A DNA stretch of 64,000 nucleotides. It comes from Anoplopoma fimbria. Taxonomy: Eukaryota; Chordata; Actinopteri; Perciformes; Anoplopomatidae. A program made the position numbers and the translations under genes. Below, piece by piece: positions 13,851 to 26,600 of the stretch. The stretch covers positions 4,004,314-4,068,313 of the forward strand of contig NC_072452.1 in NCBI RefSeq assembly GCF_027596085.1, in the 5' to 3' direction. Under the pieces are notes generated by a model. That model was not told where the DNA came from. It saw nothing but the letters and a program-made list of their open reading frames with translations, and ran no database searches. The number at the start of each line of letters is the position of its first letter. Position 1 is the first letter of the stretch.

Positions 13851-15640
13851 ACGAAAGTTTTCAACCCTGCTCTTGAAAGAAAATCCAGAGTGCTTTTTGT
13901 CTGGGACTAAGACAAGATGAAGTCTAAATGCGGAGGATCCGAGAACCTTCGCCAGCGGAACCTTCCACAGCAGCTCTGATCTGTGCTCTCGAAAAACTGG
14001 CACACAGCTGTTAAATCGCAGCTCTTTCATCCATGCAGTCGACAATTTTCCAAAGTTAGAGCCTTTCTTGTGCAGAATTCCCCTCTGTGTTCGGCAAGAA
14101 AATTTGATACAAAGACTGTAACAATGGCTGTGACACCACTTTTCTAAACCTCAGATGCACACCTATTCATGTCTTTTGAATTTGCATACATCCAATTAAA
14201 AAAGATAGCAAACAATGTTTACATGTTTTATAAACCAACCCGTGGTGGTTTGACTCTGATTTACAACCTCTCCTCATTGACCTTTGGAACAAGACAATGG
14301 CAAAACACTGTGACCTACCCGCACACACACAAAAACACAGAGCGGGTATGCGTCAGCGAAGGGCATAAGGCTGATGTTTTTAGTTTGGAGGGCAGATAAC
14401 ATGATGTTATCAGAGATGACAGACTGACGGACAGAGGAAGAGGACAAAATAAGGGATGAAGAACCACAGAAAGACATAGAAAACACGTCCAGATAATACT
14501 CATATTTGAATCACTATGTTTTCTTTTTTTTTTTATATACAGATACTGTTTTATGCAGAAATATATTTCTTTATAGTCTATCTAACAGATTCTGCAAAAT
14601 ACTACACAAGTGAGGATTTACTTGTATTTAAAATGTATTTATTTATCGAGAGACTGTACCAAGTATCATAGTGTAAATGTTGAACCCTGGAGATACAGCC
14701 CGAGGCTTCTGCAAACTGTTTGTGATCTGTGCACGTGTGCTTGTGAAGGACACTGGTCTTGGGCAGCAAGGGAGGGGAAACGTTTTGAAGGCAGAAACGG
14801 TGGCGACGATGACCTGATGAGAGATGGACAGATAAATGGAAAGATAGATGGAGACAGAGACAGAGAGAGGGATAGGCCGAGAGGATTAGAGGAGCAGAGG
14901 TGGTGCTCTGTAGCACTGGGACATGATACACTTCAAACACACATACATGCTTTGTATGGTGACTTACAGCCAGTTGAAGGCAGGATGAGACAGCAGATTT
15001 ATAGCTAAGGACACTGTTTCCTGTGCGGCAGTGGAACATGGTACAAAGCACAGTAAAGGGCACACAGCATGAGTGAGTCCATGTACACAGATACTGACTC
15101 GGGAGTACATTTTATTGTATCTGATTAAATGATGACCACAGGTAGGAACCTAAAACCTCCATTCTTTAAAATCTTGTTTGAGTGAATTAAAGAATTGCCA
15201 ATGACCGTAGATTGGCTATTTGAAAAATGGCGGGTTTTGCAGGCAACTTTTGTCAATGGAAAACCAAAAAAGAGCGAGTTGTGATGGGTAGAGCCTAGAA
15301 ACATGTTTCACATTTTCAGGAAACCTCCCAATGAGAGACTGAATCGAGTGCCCAGAAGCTACCAGCTGGACAGGACGTGATGTCAGGACTTTGGGTTTTT
15401 TTTATGCCATCTGAAAGTCCATAAGTCTTTCCATAACACTGAGCTCTCGGAGTAAGTGTACGTGGTTTATCAGTCCAAAGTTACAGCAGCGTTGTCATGA
15501 TGACATCAGAGCAGAGGGAGGAAACACTTAGGGGAGGAGGCCGGCTCCTGTGTGTTCTGTTAATGACCCTTGGATTTATTCAATAAACCGTTTGCTTTTT
15601 AATTAATGCTCTAATTAGACTTCCTTCCTCTGACTGCCAC
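13850..15640. other. Gene-less stretch
   Basis: Intergenic sequence with a short poly-T near 14,525 and no recognisable element. Open frames at 14,602-15,063 on both strands have no coding support. Confidence 0.45.
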
Positions 15641-15644
15641 CCAG

Positions 15645-15646
<2 letters not shown>

Positions 15647-15701
<55 letters not shown>
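15647..15701. repeat. (CA)n microsatellite
   Basis: Pure CA of about 55 bp, followed by scattered CACAAACA motifs to 15,830. Confidence 0.97.
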
Positions 15702-15707
<6 letters not shown>

Positions 15708-16257
15708 AGCGATGCAATTGAGGTGGTGACCTTATGATAACCTGTGTTCATCGTTCAATGACCAAGCCCCAGCACTCACACACAAACACACACAAACACC
15801 TTGGACATCACCATCCAACACAAACACACACACAAACCTTGGACCCCCCCACCTCGCACAGACACACACTTAGCAGCTACTTACATTTGGCAACCTTGAG
15901 AAACGGTGCCTAGAAGGAAAGATAAGGAGATTTACAGAAATGTATTTTTCCCAAAAATGTGATAATTGAATAATCATTGAATTAGATGTGACTCTCTGGT
16001 TTTTGAATATGTCTTGGTTGGTACAGATGACCTTTGTGGAACACCCAGCTGAGGGCGACTTTATAAGGTTTTAGCTTAGACCTTAAGGTCTCTGTAGAGT
16101 TTGCACACATGAAATGTAATTTACTTATGGGATTAGCAAACCAATCAGAGAGACTTATGAACTATAGTGGAAGTTCAAAGGGGGACCTTACCTCAGGACT
16201 CTTCACACACACCTATTATTTGTCCGCAGCTTTTATCCAAGCTTCATGGTATTTCCG

Positions 16258-16279
16258 ATCTATCTATCTATCTATATCA

Positions 16280-16363
<84 letters not shown>
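16258..16363. repeat. (TCTA)n/(TAGA)n tetranucleotide repeat with strand switch
   Basis: Starts as TCTA units and, after a short TATCAA hinge near 16,275, continues as TAGA units, so the left and right parts are complementary. Confidence 0.95.
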
Positions 16364-16364
<1 letters not shown>

Positions 16365-16764
16365 CAAGAAGCGCACATATATATACATATAATTATATAT
16401 GCTTTTTGGTCTGCATACAGTGAATTCTTCTCTCTTTGAATAAAGCTGGATGAAAGTATGATTCCAGTAAAATGAAGTATTTCTGTGTATCACTGCCTTG
16501 TGCTACCATCTTGTGGATAACCAAAACACTGCAACCACAAATTTGAACAAGAACAAGAAAACGATAAAAACATGTATCTGAGCTAAAGCAAGAGCTAAGA
16601 GGAGTGTTTGTTTCCTTTGTTTTCTTTGTTTGTGTTTGCTAAGATCCATAAAGGGGCTCCATCAAATGCAGATGTGGCTCTTTATCTGCTTGAATGTGTA
16701 AATAGACAACTGTTTGTCAACCGATGTGAGGGTTCCGGGACAAAGGATGTCGCATGTGTACAGA

Positions 16765-16842
16765 TTGTAAAGCCCTCTGAGGCAAATTTGTCATTTTTAT
16801 TCTGGGCTATACAAAATAAACTGAATTGAATTGAATTGAATT
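16765..16842 (+). repeat. 3' tail of a non-LTR retrotransposon
   Basis: AAGCCCTCTGAGGCAAATTT, then GGGCTATACAAAATAAA and a (TTGAA)n tail: the typical 3' end of teleost LINE copies. The body upstream is not recognisable, so this is a 5'-truncated copy. Confidence 0.6.
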
Positions 16843-17589
16843 TGCTAACATATCATTATGAGGTGATGATTTGTTAATATTTTGATAATTTGTTGTGTTT
16901 TTTACCCTATGCCTCTAAGAGACCAAAACAATTATGAAAGCTGCTTTAAATATCTGACAAATGATGACAGCTAGTGAATGTACCACTGCAATATCAAGAG
17001 AAATTACAGCTACATTCTATATTGACTGTCAAGTAATTAATCCAGAAGGATTAGGTGTGTACAATACTCACAGTGCTTTGAGTGAAGAATTTACATTTTA
17101 GTTGTGACAATGTTTGGGATATAGGTTTTTTTAAATGAAGGCCTTCAGGTAAAGTGACTTGAGAACCAAACATGACCAGTGTCATTCAGTTTCTGAGGCT
17201 GACAGCCTGTCTCAAAAACTAAAAAAAAAGTGGTTTTAGTTTAGTTTAGTATTAGTTTAGTTTATTTGCACAATTGAAAAATATAAAAAAACATAACATT
17301 GATGATGACATTACAGTGCAAGGAGAGGCAGAAAGCCCACTGGGCTTATTTGAAGCCTCCACCTATATAATATAAAAAAAGAAATCACAATACTATAACG
17401 AATACAAAAAGAAAATACATATGGTATGAAATACTGTTGAAAAAGACATGATTTATAATAACAATACATTATAAACAACAATCCTTCACCTGGCTGAACT
17501 GGAACAATCCCCTTTTCGGACAGCAGGTGGCAGTAGTGTCTCTTTAAGGGCAGTAACCCGTCAACGGAGCACACGAAGAAGAAGAAGAA

Positions 17590-17599
17590 CCATAGCAAC
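17590..17599 (+). promoter_or_regulatory. RFX-type X-box half-site upstream of tctn1
   Basis: CCATAGCAAC fits the RGYAAC half of the X-box bound by RFX factors, which switch on ciliary genes. It ends about 14 bases before the tctn1 start codon. Position and target gene make it plausible; the other half-site is weak, so this is inference. Confidence 0.5.
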
Positions 17600-17610
17600 G
17601 TTCATAAACA

Positions 17611-17621
17611 AAGATGGCGGT
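17611..17621 (+). promoter_or_regulatory. YY1-like motif spanning the tctn1 start codon
   Basis: AAGATGGCGGT at the initiation codon matches the YY1 consensus AAGATGGCGGC, a motif often found at transcription or translation starts of TATA-less housekeeping promoters. Seen directly; function inferred. Confidence 0.45.
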
Positions 17622-20600
17622 CTCTGCCGCTGCGTTTTGGGCCACTTCAAGACCATTTGGTTTGTTTCTCTTGTACACTACCGTAACTACACAGGAAAAT
17701 ACAACAAACTACGACTTAAATACGACATATGATACGGACAATTACACCACAGAGTTTGACCCGACCACCCCGAGCTACAGCAGCACGGAGCGGCCCGTGG
17801 AGCCGACACCGTCCGGCCAGCCGCTGCCCGTCTCCGGCCGCCTGCTCACTCCCGTCACTAAAGGTACTAAAGTATCCACTCATACACGTATAACATCTCA
17901 TACACGTTATAACTGTACGTATCCTTTGTTTCAGCCGGCAGCGCGTGTCCGTGTGACGGGCACGAGGACGTGTGTGACGTGAACTGCTGCTGTGACGGAG
18001 CGTGCGGAGAGGAGGTGGCTCTGTTCACAGGCTGCTCTGTGGACTCCGTCAGCAGGTGTGGATGAAGTCCAGGTGAACACATGAGGGACATGGGGAGGAG
18101 GAGAGCTGCCTGCACTCTTAAGAGCTCACATAGTCAGTTCAGTGGGGGTGTACATTTGTCCAACTCTAATTCACCAACAGGTTTTAATATATGTTCATTT
18201 TAGGTCTGAGCAACGAGAGGACCACAAACATTACATTACAGTCATTTAGCAGACGCTTTTATCCAAAGCGACTTACAGTAATGGTAAATGGACTGTACTT
18301 GTATAGCGCTTTTCTAGTCTTCCGACCACTCAAAGCGCTTTTACATTACTAATCATTCACCCATTCACACCCATTCATACACTGATGACAGGAGCTACCA
18401 TGCAAGGTGCCACCTGACCATCAGGACCCTAACTAACATTCATACACATACATACACCGCAGGAACAGCCTGCGGGAGCAATTTGGGGTTAAGTGTCTTG
18501 CCCAAGGACACATCAACATGGACTGCCGGAGCCAGGGATCGAACCGCCGATCCTCTGATTGGGGGACGACCCTGCTCTCCACTGAGCCACAGCCGCCCTG
18601 CTGTCAGTACATACTACAGTCAGTAGTATATTACATATCATTCACCCATTCACACACTGATGACAGGCTACCATGCAAGGTGCCACCATCAGACTCTAAC
18701 TAACATTCATCATCCAGTCCACACCGATGGCAAGCCTTCAGGAGCAACTTGGGGTTAAGTGTCTTGCCCAAGGACACATCGACTGCCGAAGCCGGGTATT
18801 GAACCACCGACCCTCTGATTGGAGAACTACCTTGCTCTCCACTACGCCATAGTCCCCAAACAACTTTCATACTTAAATAAATAGAATTGCTTTTTCCTGA
18901 TCTCTTTTATTACACAATAACTTCTAATATGGATACAATTAAAACCAGAGAGAGAGAGCAGGAGTGTCTGTCTGTCTGTCTGTCTGTCAGCAAAAACACT
19001 TTTTAACATCATTTATTGTCATTTCCGTTCAGTCACGTAAGGGTGATAACTGGTCGGGTTTGACCGAAACATTGAGCCGAATAAATACATTTTAGTGTTC
19101 AAGAGAAACCATAATCCTATTCTAGGTTATTTAGTAATGACTTCAAAATTATAATTTCAAAACATACATACGCAGATAATTAGTTTGTTAAACAGGTAAC
19201 ACAGCTGCTCTGACTACTGTTTTCTTTTCACTTATTCATTTAAATCACTTAACACTTGCGTTTTTTAGTTTTTTTGAGTTGTGTTTAAGTCACCGTCAAT
19301 GACACTCAACTACGTTCCAAATGTAATGCCTACAAGGTAAGGGAGGGTTTTAGCCCCATGAGCCCCTAGAAGGCTTTGAATATAATATAATGAGACTGGA
19401 ATATATTTCTGAGAAAGTTAGAGCAGCAGAGTAGTGCTGGAGTTTTGATTTCTGCCACAGCTGATGCTATTAATAGCAGCACACACCTGGTCTCTCAACA
19501 TCTGGAAGACCCCCGAAGCTTACGTTCTCCTACTGTTTGTTGATTAAAGCTCAGCTTTTAATAGACTACAGCTTCACATATTGATTCAGAAATTGAAACA
19601 GATGGGTTTTATTTATTTTAATTTTAAGATGATATTTTTCTTTTTTACCCAATCGCACCCAGCATGTTAGGTTTAACGATGCAACCTCATATCCCAGATT
19701 AATGGTGAGTGGTAAACTCGTACTTGTATAGCGCTTTTCTAGTCATACGACCACTCCAAGCACTTCAACACTACATATCATCATTCACCCATTCATACAC
19801 TGTGGACCATGCAAGGTGCCACCTCCACATCAGGACCCTAACTAACATTCCTACCCAACTGATATTCATACACCACTGGAACAGCCTGCGGAGGCCATTT
19901 TGGGTTCAGTGTCTTGCAGAAGACACATGGACATGGACTAGCTGAGCTGGGGATCGAAATGCCGATCCTCTGATTTAAGGACGACCCTGCTCTGTCACTG
20001 AGACCCCCATGGTTAATCAGCACTGGTGCCCCTCAGGGCTGTGTCAGCAACCTAGTCCTCTTCACAGTACACAAATGGCTGCACAAGAGTCCACACTGAA
20101 AACTATATCATCAAGTTCTCAGATGATTCAGCCATTATGGGCCTAATGCACAGAGACAGCAGTTCATCAGTTTACCATTCTGAAATGTAATGTATGCATT
20201 GAATGGTGTGACACTAACCATCTCCTGTTGAATGTGAAGAAAACTGAGGAGATGGTAATTGCACCTAGGGCAGTGGGCGATCTTAGGCCAGTGGTTATTC
20301 TCAATGGACAAGCAATGTTACATCTGTCTACATACAACATATGTTCTAGCTCATCATTGGTCTTTCTTTGTTGCAGTGGCAAAAAGCAGCTGTGCAGCAA
20401 TGATGTAGTCACCTACTCTTTAGGGAGCACGATTGATGGCTACTCTGAGCTACAGTCATCTGTCCGGAAGGAGACTAATTATGATGTCTTCTGCATTCAG
20501 TCACAGAACCGTAAGTCATTTACGTTCTTTCATTTGGATTTGAAATGAACGCATTTTGAAGAAAATATCAATTATTACTTACGTTTTACAACAATTTACA

Positions 20601-23600
20601 ATAACTGGATTTCAATTGAAAATAAAAGGGATTGTTTGAATTTTTTTAAGAGGGGTTGTTCTGATCCATAGTCAGTGTTTTACCTACAGTAGATGGCTGC
20701 CTGCACACCCCCAGTTTGGAGAAACAGATAGGAGTACAAGTACAGGAGCAAAGTAATGTTTTGCTGTGGACAGGTGCAGGAGCCAAACCTATTTTAGAAA
20801 CCATAAGAAAATCCATATAATTTGCATTGTACGTTATATTTAGAATATTTCACCTTAACTGAAGCCGTTTATGCTCTTTTTAAAGCCACAGGACTCCATT
20901 GACAAAACACAGGAGGTCTTGCGCTGCCTCAGCCGGTTATTTTGTTTTTGTTATTACGTGACTGGTATTTTAATGGGATAGCTTGGATTCACCAAAGTCA
21001 CACAGTAACACAAACAAACTGATTGAGGTAGCGGAAGATGATAAACTTCCATGTTCTGCTAGTTAAGATATTGTTTTTGTTAATGGAGTCTGGTAGCTTT
21101 GAAGAGAGCATAGATGGATATAGTTACATTTTTCTAAATTTCAGCGTATATCATGCAGAATAACATTGTATGGCTACTTGTAGTTACAGTATGCAGCCAT
21201 GTAACAAAGTACTTTACGATGCCTCTTTCTCCATCTCCCAAGTTTTTCTCATTTGATGACTGTTTGTTCTGTCTAGGTGTTGATGGATTATCTCACCCCT
21301 CTCCTGCTCTTCCAACTGACAGCAACTTTGACTTACTCTTTAAGGAATTCACCAACTTTATTTTTGGCTCAGAAGAGAACAGTGGTCTGGGGACCCCTGC
21401 AGAGCTCCAGGCCTTGTCTGGATACCAGGCTAGTCTCTGTTTTCAACTCTTAATCCTTCTCTGTTTGTCTTAAACTAATTATCACAAAAGAGCAATTTTC
21501 ATTCTCTGCTGATGATTTATGGTTTCAGTTTGGGGATGTGATGGTGACAGCGGGAGAGAGCGGAGAGAGAGGGATGTTCTCGCTGCCAGCTCCTTTTGTC
21601 ACTGCTGATTGTGTTGACACCAGTCCTGCAGGTAAATTATACCCACTGTAATAAGAAAACAGTGCCAGTTCTGTCCGATTATCAGACTAATGAGGCTTCC
21701 ATATCAGAGACCCGGACCAGATGTGAGTACACTTGACCCAAAGTCCAGTTTATCTGATTAGTGTGAACACTTTCAAACGATCCATCCACTTTCAAATGTG
21801 TTCTGGAATACGGATTGGTTGTATTCGAGTACAGTTTGCATCAGGTTTAAAAACCAACTGTTCCAAAACAAGGAAGAGGGCTGCTATTTAACGCAAGTAG
21901 AGTTGCGAAGGCCTTTCTCAACGCTACCCGTCTCCTCTGAAATCTGCATAGATGCCAATCCTCTTAACCACAATGCCTTAGGTAATGAAGTAGCAAGGCG
22001 GGCGAGGGGGTTGACCCCAGGAGGAGCAGCCGGCTTTGAGGCAGATTTTACACTCTAACCAGATCCTGTCAAAAACATTAAAATTCTGCTCTCCTCGGCA
22101 CAGCTAGGGAGCCACGATTGACTCTGCTGAGCCCAACACTCACTCACACACTAAAATTCTGTGAAACTTCGGCTGTGGGTACTTCCCAAGTCTCTCTTTT
22201 GTCATTTCCTTGCTCCTCGATCCTTGCTTGAACAGGAAGTTGTTTTTGCGCCGCCCATTGGCGAGGATGCAGGACAGCTTCCTTCCAGGAAGTTTTTAAC
22301 GGCTGCCAGGCCCCCTCACTGTTCACTGGATTGGACGCTGCAGCCGATCGTACTGACCTGATATTTCTCGTCATCACTGGAGTTTCATACCAGACTGAAG
22401 ACAGATCACGGATTAAACTCAAGTTTTATATTCACCAACAGGTTTTAATATATGTTAATTTTAGGCCTGAGGACAACAAGAGGACCACAAACAACTTTCA
22501 TACTTTATAAATAGAATAGCTTTTTCCTGATCTCTTTCATCACCATATAACTTCTAATATGGATACAATTATAGCCAGAGAGAGCAGGAGTGTCTGTCTG
22601 TCTTCAGTCACGTAAGGGTGATAACTGGTCGGGTTTGAGGAGTTCTATCATTTCAATTTACCCCGAAACATTGAGCCGAATAAATTCATTTTTGTGTTCA
22701 AGAGAAACCATAATCCTATTCTAGGTTATTTATTAATGACTTCAAAATTACAATTTCAAAACATACATACGTGAATATTTAGTTTGTTAAACAGGTAACA
22801 CAGCTGCTCTGACTACTGTTTTCTTTTCACTTATTCATTTAAATCACTTAACTTGTTTTTTTACATACGCAGATAATTAGTTTGTTAAACAGGTAACAGG
22901 CTACAGAGAGAAAACACAGCTGCTCTGACATAAATTATAACTGTGTCTTTATTAATATTAGTACAGTGATCATGTGTGCAGACACAAACTCTGTCAAAAG
23001 TCTCTCCAGCTGTGAAAGCCGACTGACGGCTGTTCCAGCTGTGATCAGCGGCCGCCGTCATCAGAAACAGACGTTGCTTCATGTGCTGCTTCACAGGAAA
23101 GGACCTTTCATTTCTCATAAAACCTATTTCCTCGTTTCCTCTCTCCTCGCACGGTGTCCTCGTGCTTCTCCATGCATTCCTAGTGAGAGGGACTAAGATA
23201 CAAGGAAAAGACACAAGTGAAGGAAACGGGGATGCAGTTAAGAGACTTGGGATGTACCCTGTGGCTGGCTGAAGAGGTTGTAAGTAGAGGTTGTAAAAAA
23301 TGCCATGGGAGTGCCGTTTCCATAGAGTTGCAGGATTTTTATTTTGCAATGAAACTGCTCGGGTCCAGAGGTCGGCCAAATCCAGTGTTATTTTCTATCC
23401 TCCGTTTATTTGTATGAGCCCAAGATTTAAATTTTTCATAGGAATGAACAGGGCACCTTCTCCAAGGATGTATTCAGTTCTCTTTAAACATCCACGGAAG
23501 GTCGTTCTTGGCATAGTCTACAATCTTTTTTAAATAGAAGCCAATGGTTAAGGCTGGCTACATGTATGGGCAAGGTATCTTGCGATTGGCATGCTTTTCT

Positions 23601-26600
23601 ATACTGTAGCGACAACTTAAATGTTGATCGGATAATGACACAATTGTGCTTGGGTCAGAATAACTTTTCAAGGCTGTTGAAGAAGGCAGGGACAGGTCTT
23701 GGGCTATGGGTATGGCATACTGTATGTGCAGTGTAACTAGAGCTGCCATGTTGGAGGGTTGCAGTAGACGCGCTGGAAATAAAGGGACGGTGCCCTCTAA
23801 GGTGCTCTTCTTTTGGCGGGACAGAACTTTTTGAGTAGCATGCTCTCCAATGGATGGCAGCCGATATACATTAGAACGTTTTCAAATAGAAAGCATTTCT
23901 TATGGTCTCTTATTAAACATGCTTTCAGTAATTCTCACCCATAAAGAAGGCTGAGGGAAACCAATCTATCATCCGATTGTTCTATAATCGTGAATACAAG
24001 ATTTCACTGCACATGTGTTGCACCTCAATGATACGACTCTTGAGATCTCCTCTTTAATCTCTCATTGCAACTTTACTAGTGTGAAAGCCGAGTGTTGAGG
24101 GAGTAGCCAGGTCCACTTTAACAGTGTCATAATAACTTCTAACAACACAGCTCATGTTATATTTATGAGTGGACCTGCAGAGTCTCACTTATGGACATGA
24201 CTCACATGACTGCTGTCATAACACCCATAACCAGCATGGTACAGAGTGCGTCCCAAGTAAAAACAGCGACACAGTAAAGGCTGATAAGTGTGAATTATAC
24301 CTTGTAACATCTGGGTTTTACAGCAGATAGGCTTCTTTAGAGACATAAAGTGAAAATCCCTCATATTAAGATTATTTTTTCTTATACTGCATCAGTTTAA
24401 TACTTCTTTGATATCCACAATTTGCTTACTTTTATTTTGTAAAAGGAATAGTCTGTCATGTTAGGAAACATGTAATAATAATAATTAATTTCATATTTAA
24501 AACATGCTTAAAAGAGTTGATGGAATAGTGTTTGTCTCCCCAGCGTTTCTAAAGGATCAGAGCAGTCGGTGTTCTCGGCGTGTGGTCCTGAAGCAGGACT
24601 GCGGATTTCTGCCCGCCCTCAGCATGGACACCTACACCGACATCCAGCTCTTTGCTGTGAGTCCCACATTTACTCTGCCATACACTGAAAGAAAAAACAT
24701 TTACCCTCAAACACTCTCACTGTCTAGGACAGGGGTGGGCAATTATTTTTCCCAGGGGGCCAAATGAGCAACTGAAAATATTTTGGAGGGCCGGGCCAAA
24801 ATGCCGAACTCAATTATGCATAATATACATTTTATTTCTATATAAAAAGCAGTAAATGGCATTGTTTTGACCGCTGGTAAGAGTGTATGTTATTATTTGG
24901 CAATTAAAAGGTGAGGTTAGCTTTCAAAAATATCATTTATTCAAATAGAATTTCCAAAATGATAAACAAAATGTGAAACATTTGACTCATTTTCAGTCAC
25001 ATTAATAACAAAGGGCATTTTGAGTTTCATATACTATTGAAACAAGGATTTTCTTAGCTTTCTAAAGACATCACATCATCTTTGTAGCCAAAATAAACAA
25101 GACATGTCACTGAACTGTGTAACTGTGTAAAGAAAAGTGTCCCAGTTTTGTAGCCTTTTTGACTTTACATGCCTATATTAAACATTTAATGTTTTCAGAA
25201 CTGTGCAAAAAAAAAAAAAAAAAAAAAGAAAAGAAAATTGTACTCTTTAAACACGGCGACATGCTCCCCACAAACCAAACACACAGGTTTACCCTTGACT
25301 TCAGTAAAGAAAAAAATAGTAGTCCATATTTGTTTGAAAGTTCTGCTTTCGGCACCACTTTCCTCTTTTTGGCATGAGCCGACATTTTCGCATGTTTCAG
25401 GGGTGACAAGGAAGGAAGACAGGTTGTCAATCACACGCATTTCACGTGCACAGTTGACGTGCACGATTGCGTGCACTGTGAGAATAAATGGGCTTCAAAA
25501 TAAAAGCAATGCGGTTTTAGTCCACCCATAAGATAATTAGAAAATATGTTTTATTTTCTAATTATCATGTAATCTTTCGCGGGCCGGTCAGAATCATCCC
25601 GCGGGCCGTACAATGCCCAGGTCTGGTCTAGGACATCATCAGTGAGGGACGTTTGATGCACTCCAAAGGACACACTGGTATTAAAGTGTTAATCCACCTG
25701 ATTTACAGTAAAGTATTTTATGGGTTCCCTAATTTTTCTGAAAGTGCTATACCTAACAATCTTAGGTGTTGTAATTTACTTTTTGGTGAATTCCCTTTTT
25801 TACATGAGCCACTCTATTGGAAATGCTAATTGCACAAACAATCAGTTAATGTTCATTTAAAGATGGTAAACCAAATCTTTTCAACTCAACAGGGGAAGAC
25901 TCAAGATGCAATAGTAAGTATGCCTCCCTTTTTGTTTAACGCTGAAAGTTAATAATGTGATCGACAGAAATGTTATTGACGTATTTTGTTAAGTGATTAA
26001 TCCTTGAAGTGAAGTCAGAATCAGGTTCAATGCTACAACCTTAAGAAACATCTTGAAACGCATGTTATGCAAAATCCTGCCTTCATATATGTGTGTATAG
26101 TCACACGGTCCATCCATTATCTGAACGGTTCTGTGTAGTCACACTTCTTTACATTGTTGACATTACATTAAAAACTCACATGCCATCACATCTCTGCCTC
26201 AACAGGAAATTTAGCAACACACCGACAATCATTTTGTGCAAAGAATAGGTGGACCACAAAAACATGTCACATAGTTCAGTAAGTTGGCACAGACAGAAGG
26301 TTGAGGTCGAATGCTGCAATGTGAGGACCAGAAATATTTTTACATTTCTCTCTCAGTTACAGAGAACAAGGAAGTATTCAGTTATTGTCACATTTGCATT
26401 GACACAACACTTAAACAGTTGCTTTACATTACTGGAAACTATTTAAACAAAACAAACTGGTAGCGTCTTGGATTTCTCAGACATGTTTTTCCTAGAATGA
26501 AAATCAACTTGAAACCACCACAGTGAACATCCTGTCTGCTTTTTACGTTGCTGTAATGCATCGCCAACTTTTTGAATTAATCAGTGCTGTAATCAACCTG

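Larger units (their letters stand above)
18169..19253 (+). repeat. Duplicated intronic segment, copy 1 (interrupted)
   Basis: 18169-18228 and 18856-19253 match 22429-22852 almost base for base (shared phrases CTTCTAATATGGATACAATT and CATAATCCTATTCTAGGTTA). Copy 1 is interrupted by about 627 bp of SINE-like elements; copy 2 shows the empty site. Confidence 0.9.

Noticed and set aside
16272..16493. Minus-strand frame with Tyr-Leu-Ser-Ile repeats
   Set aside because: Translation of the (TAGA)n tract.
21144..21230. Extra tctn1 exon after TTTCAG at about 21,144
   Set aside because: No donor keeps the frame, and the human alignment passes directly from the NR codon to VDGLS at 21,277.
25153..25531. 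Frames of 72-97 codons inside the hAT element as possible transposase
   Set aside because: No hAT dimerisation domain or BED finger residues; the element is only 896 bp and looks non-autonomous.
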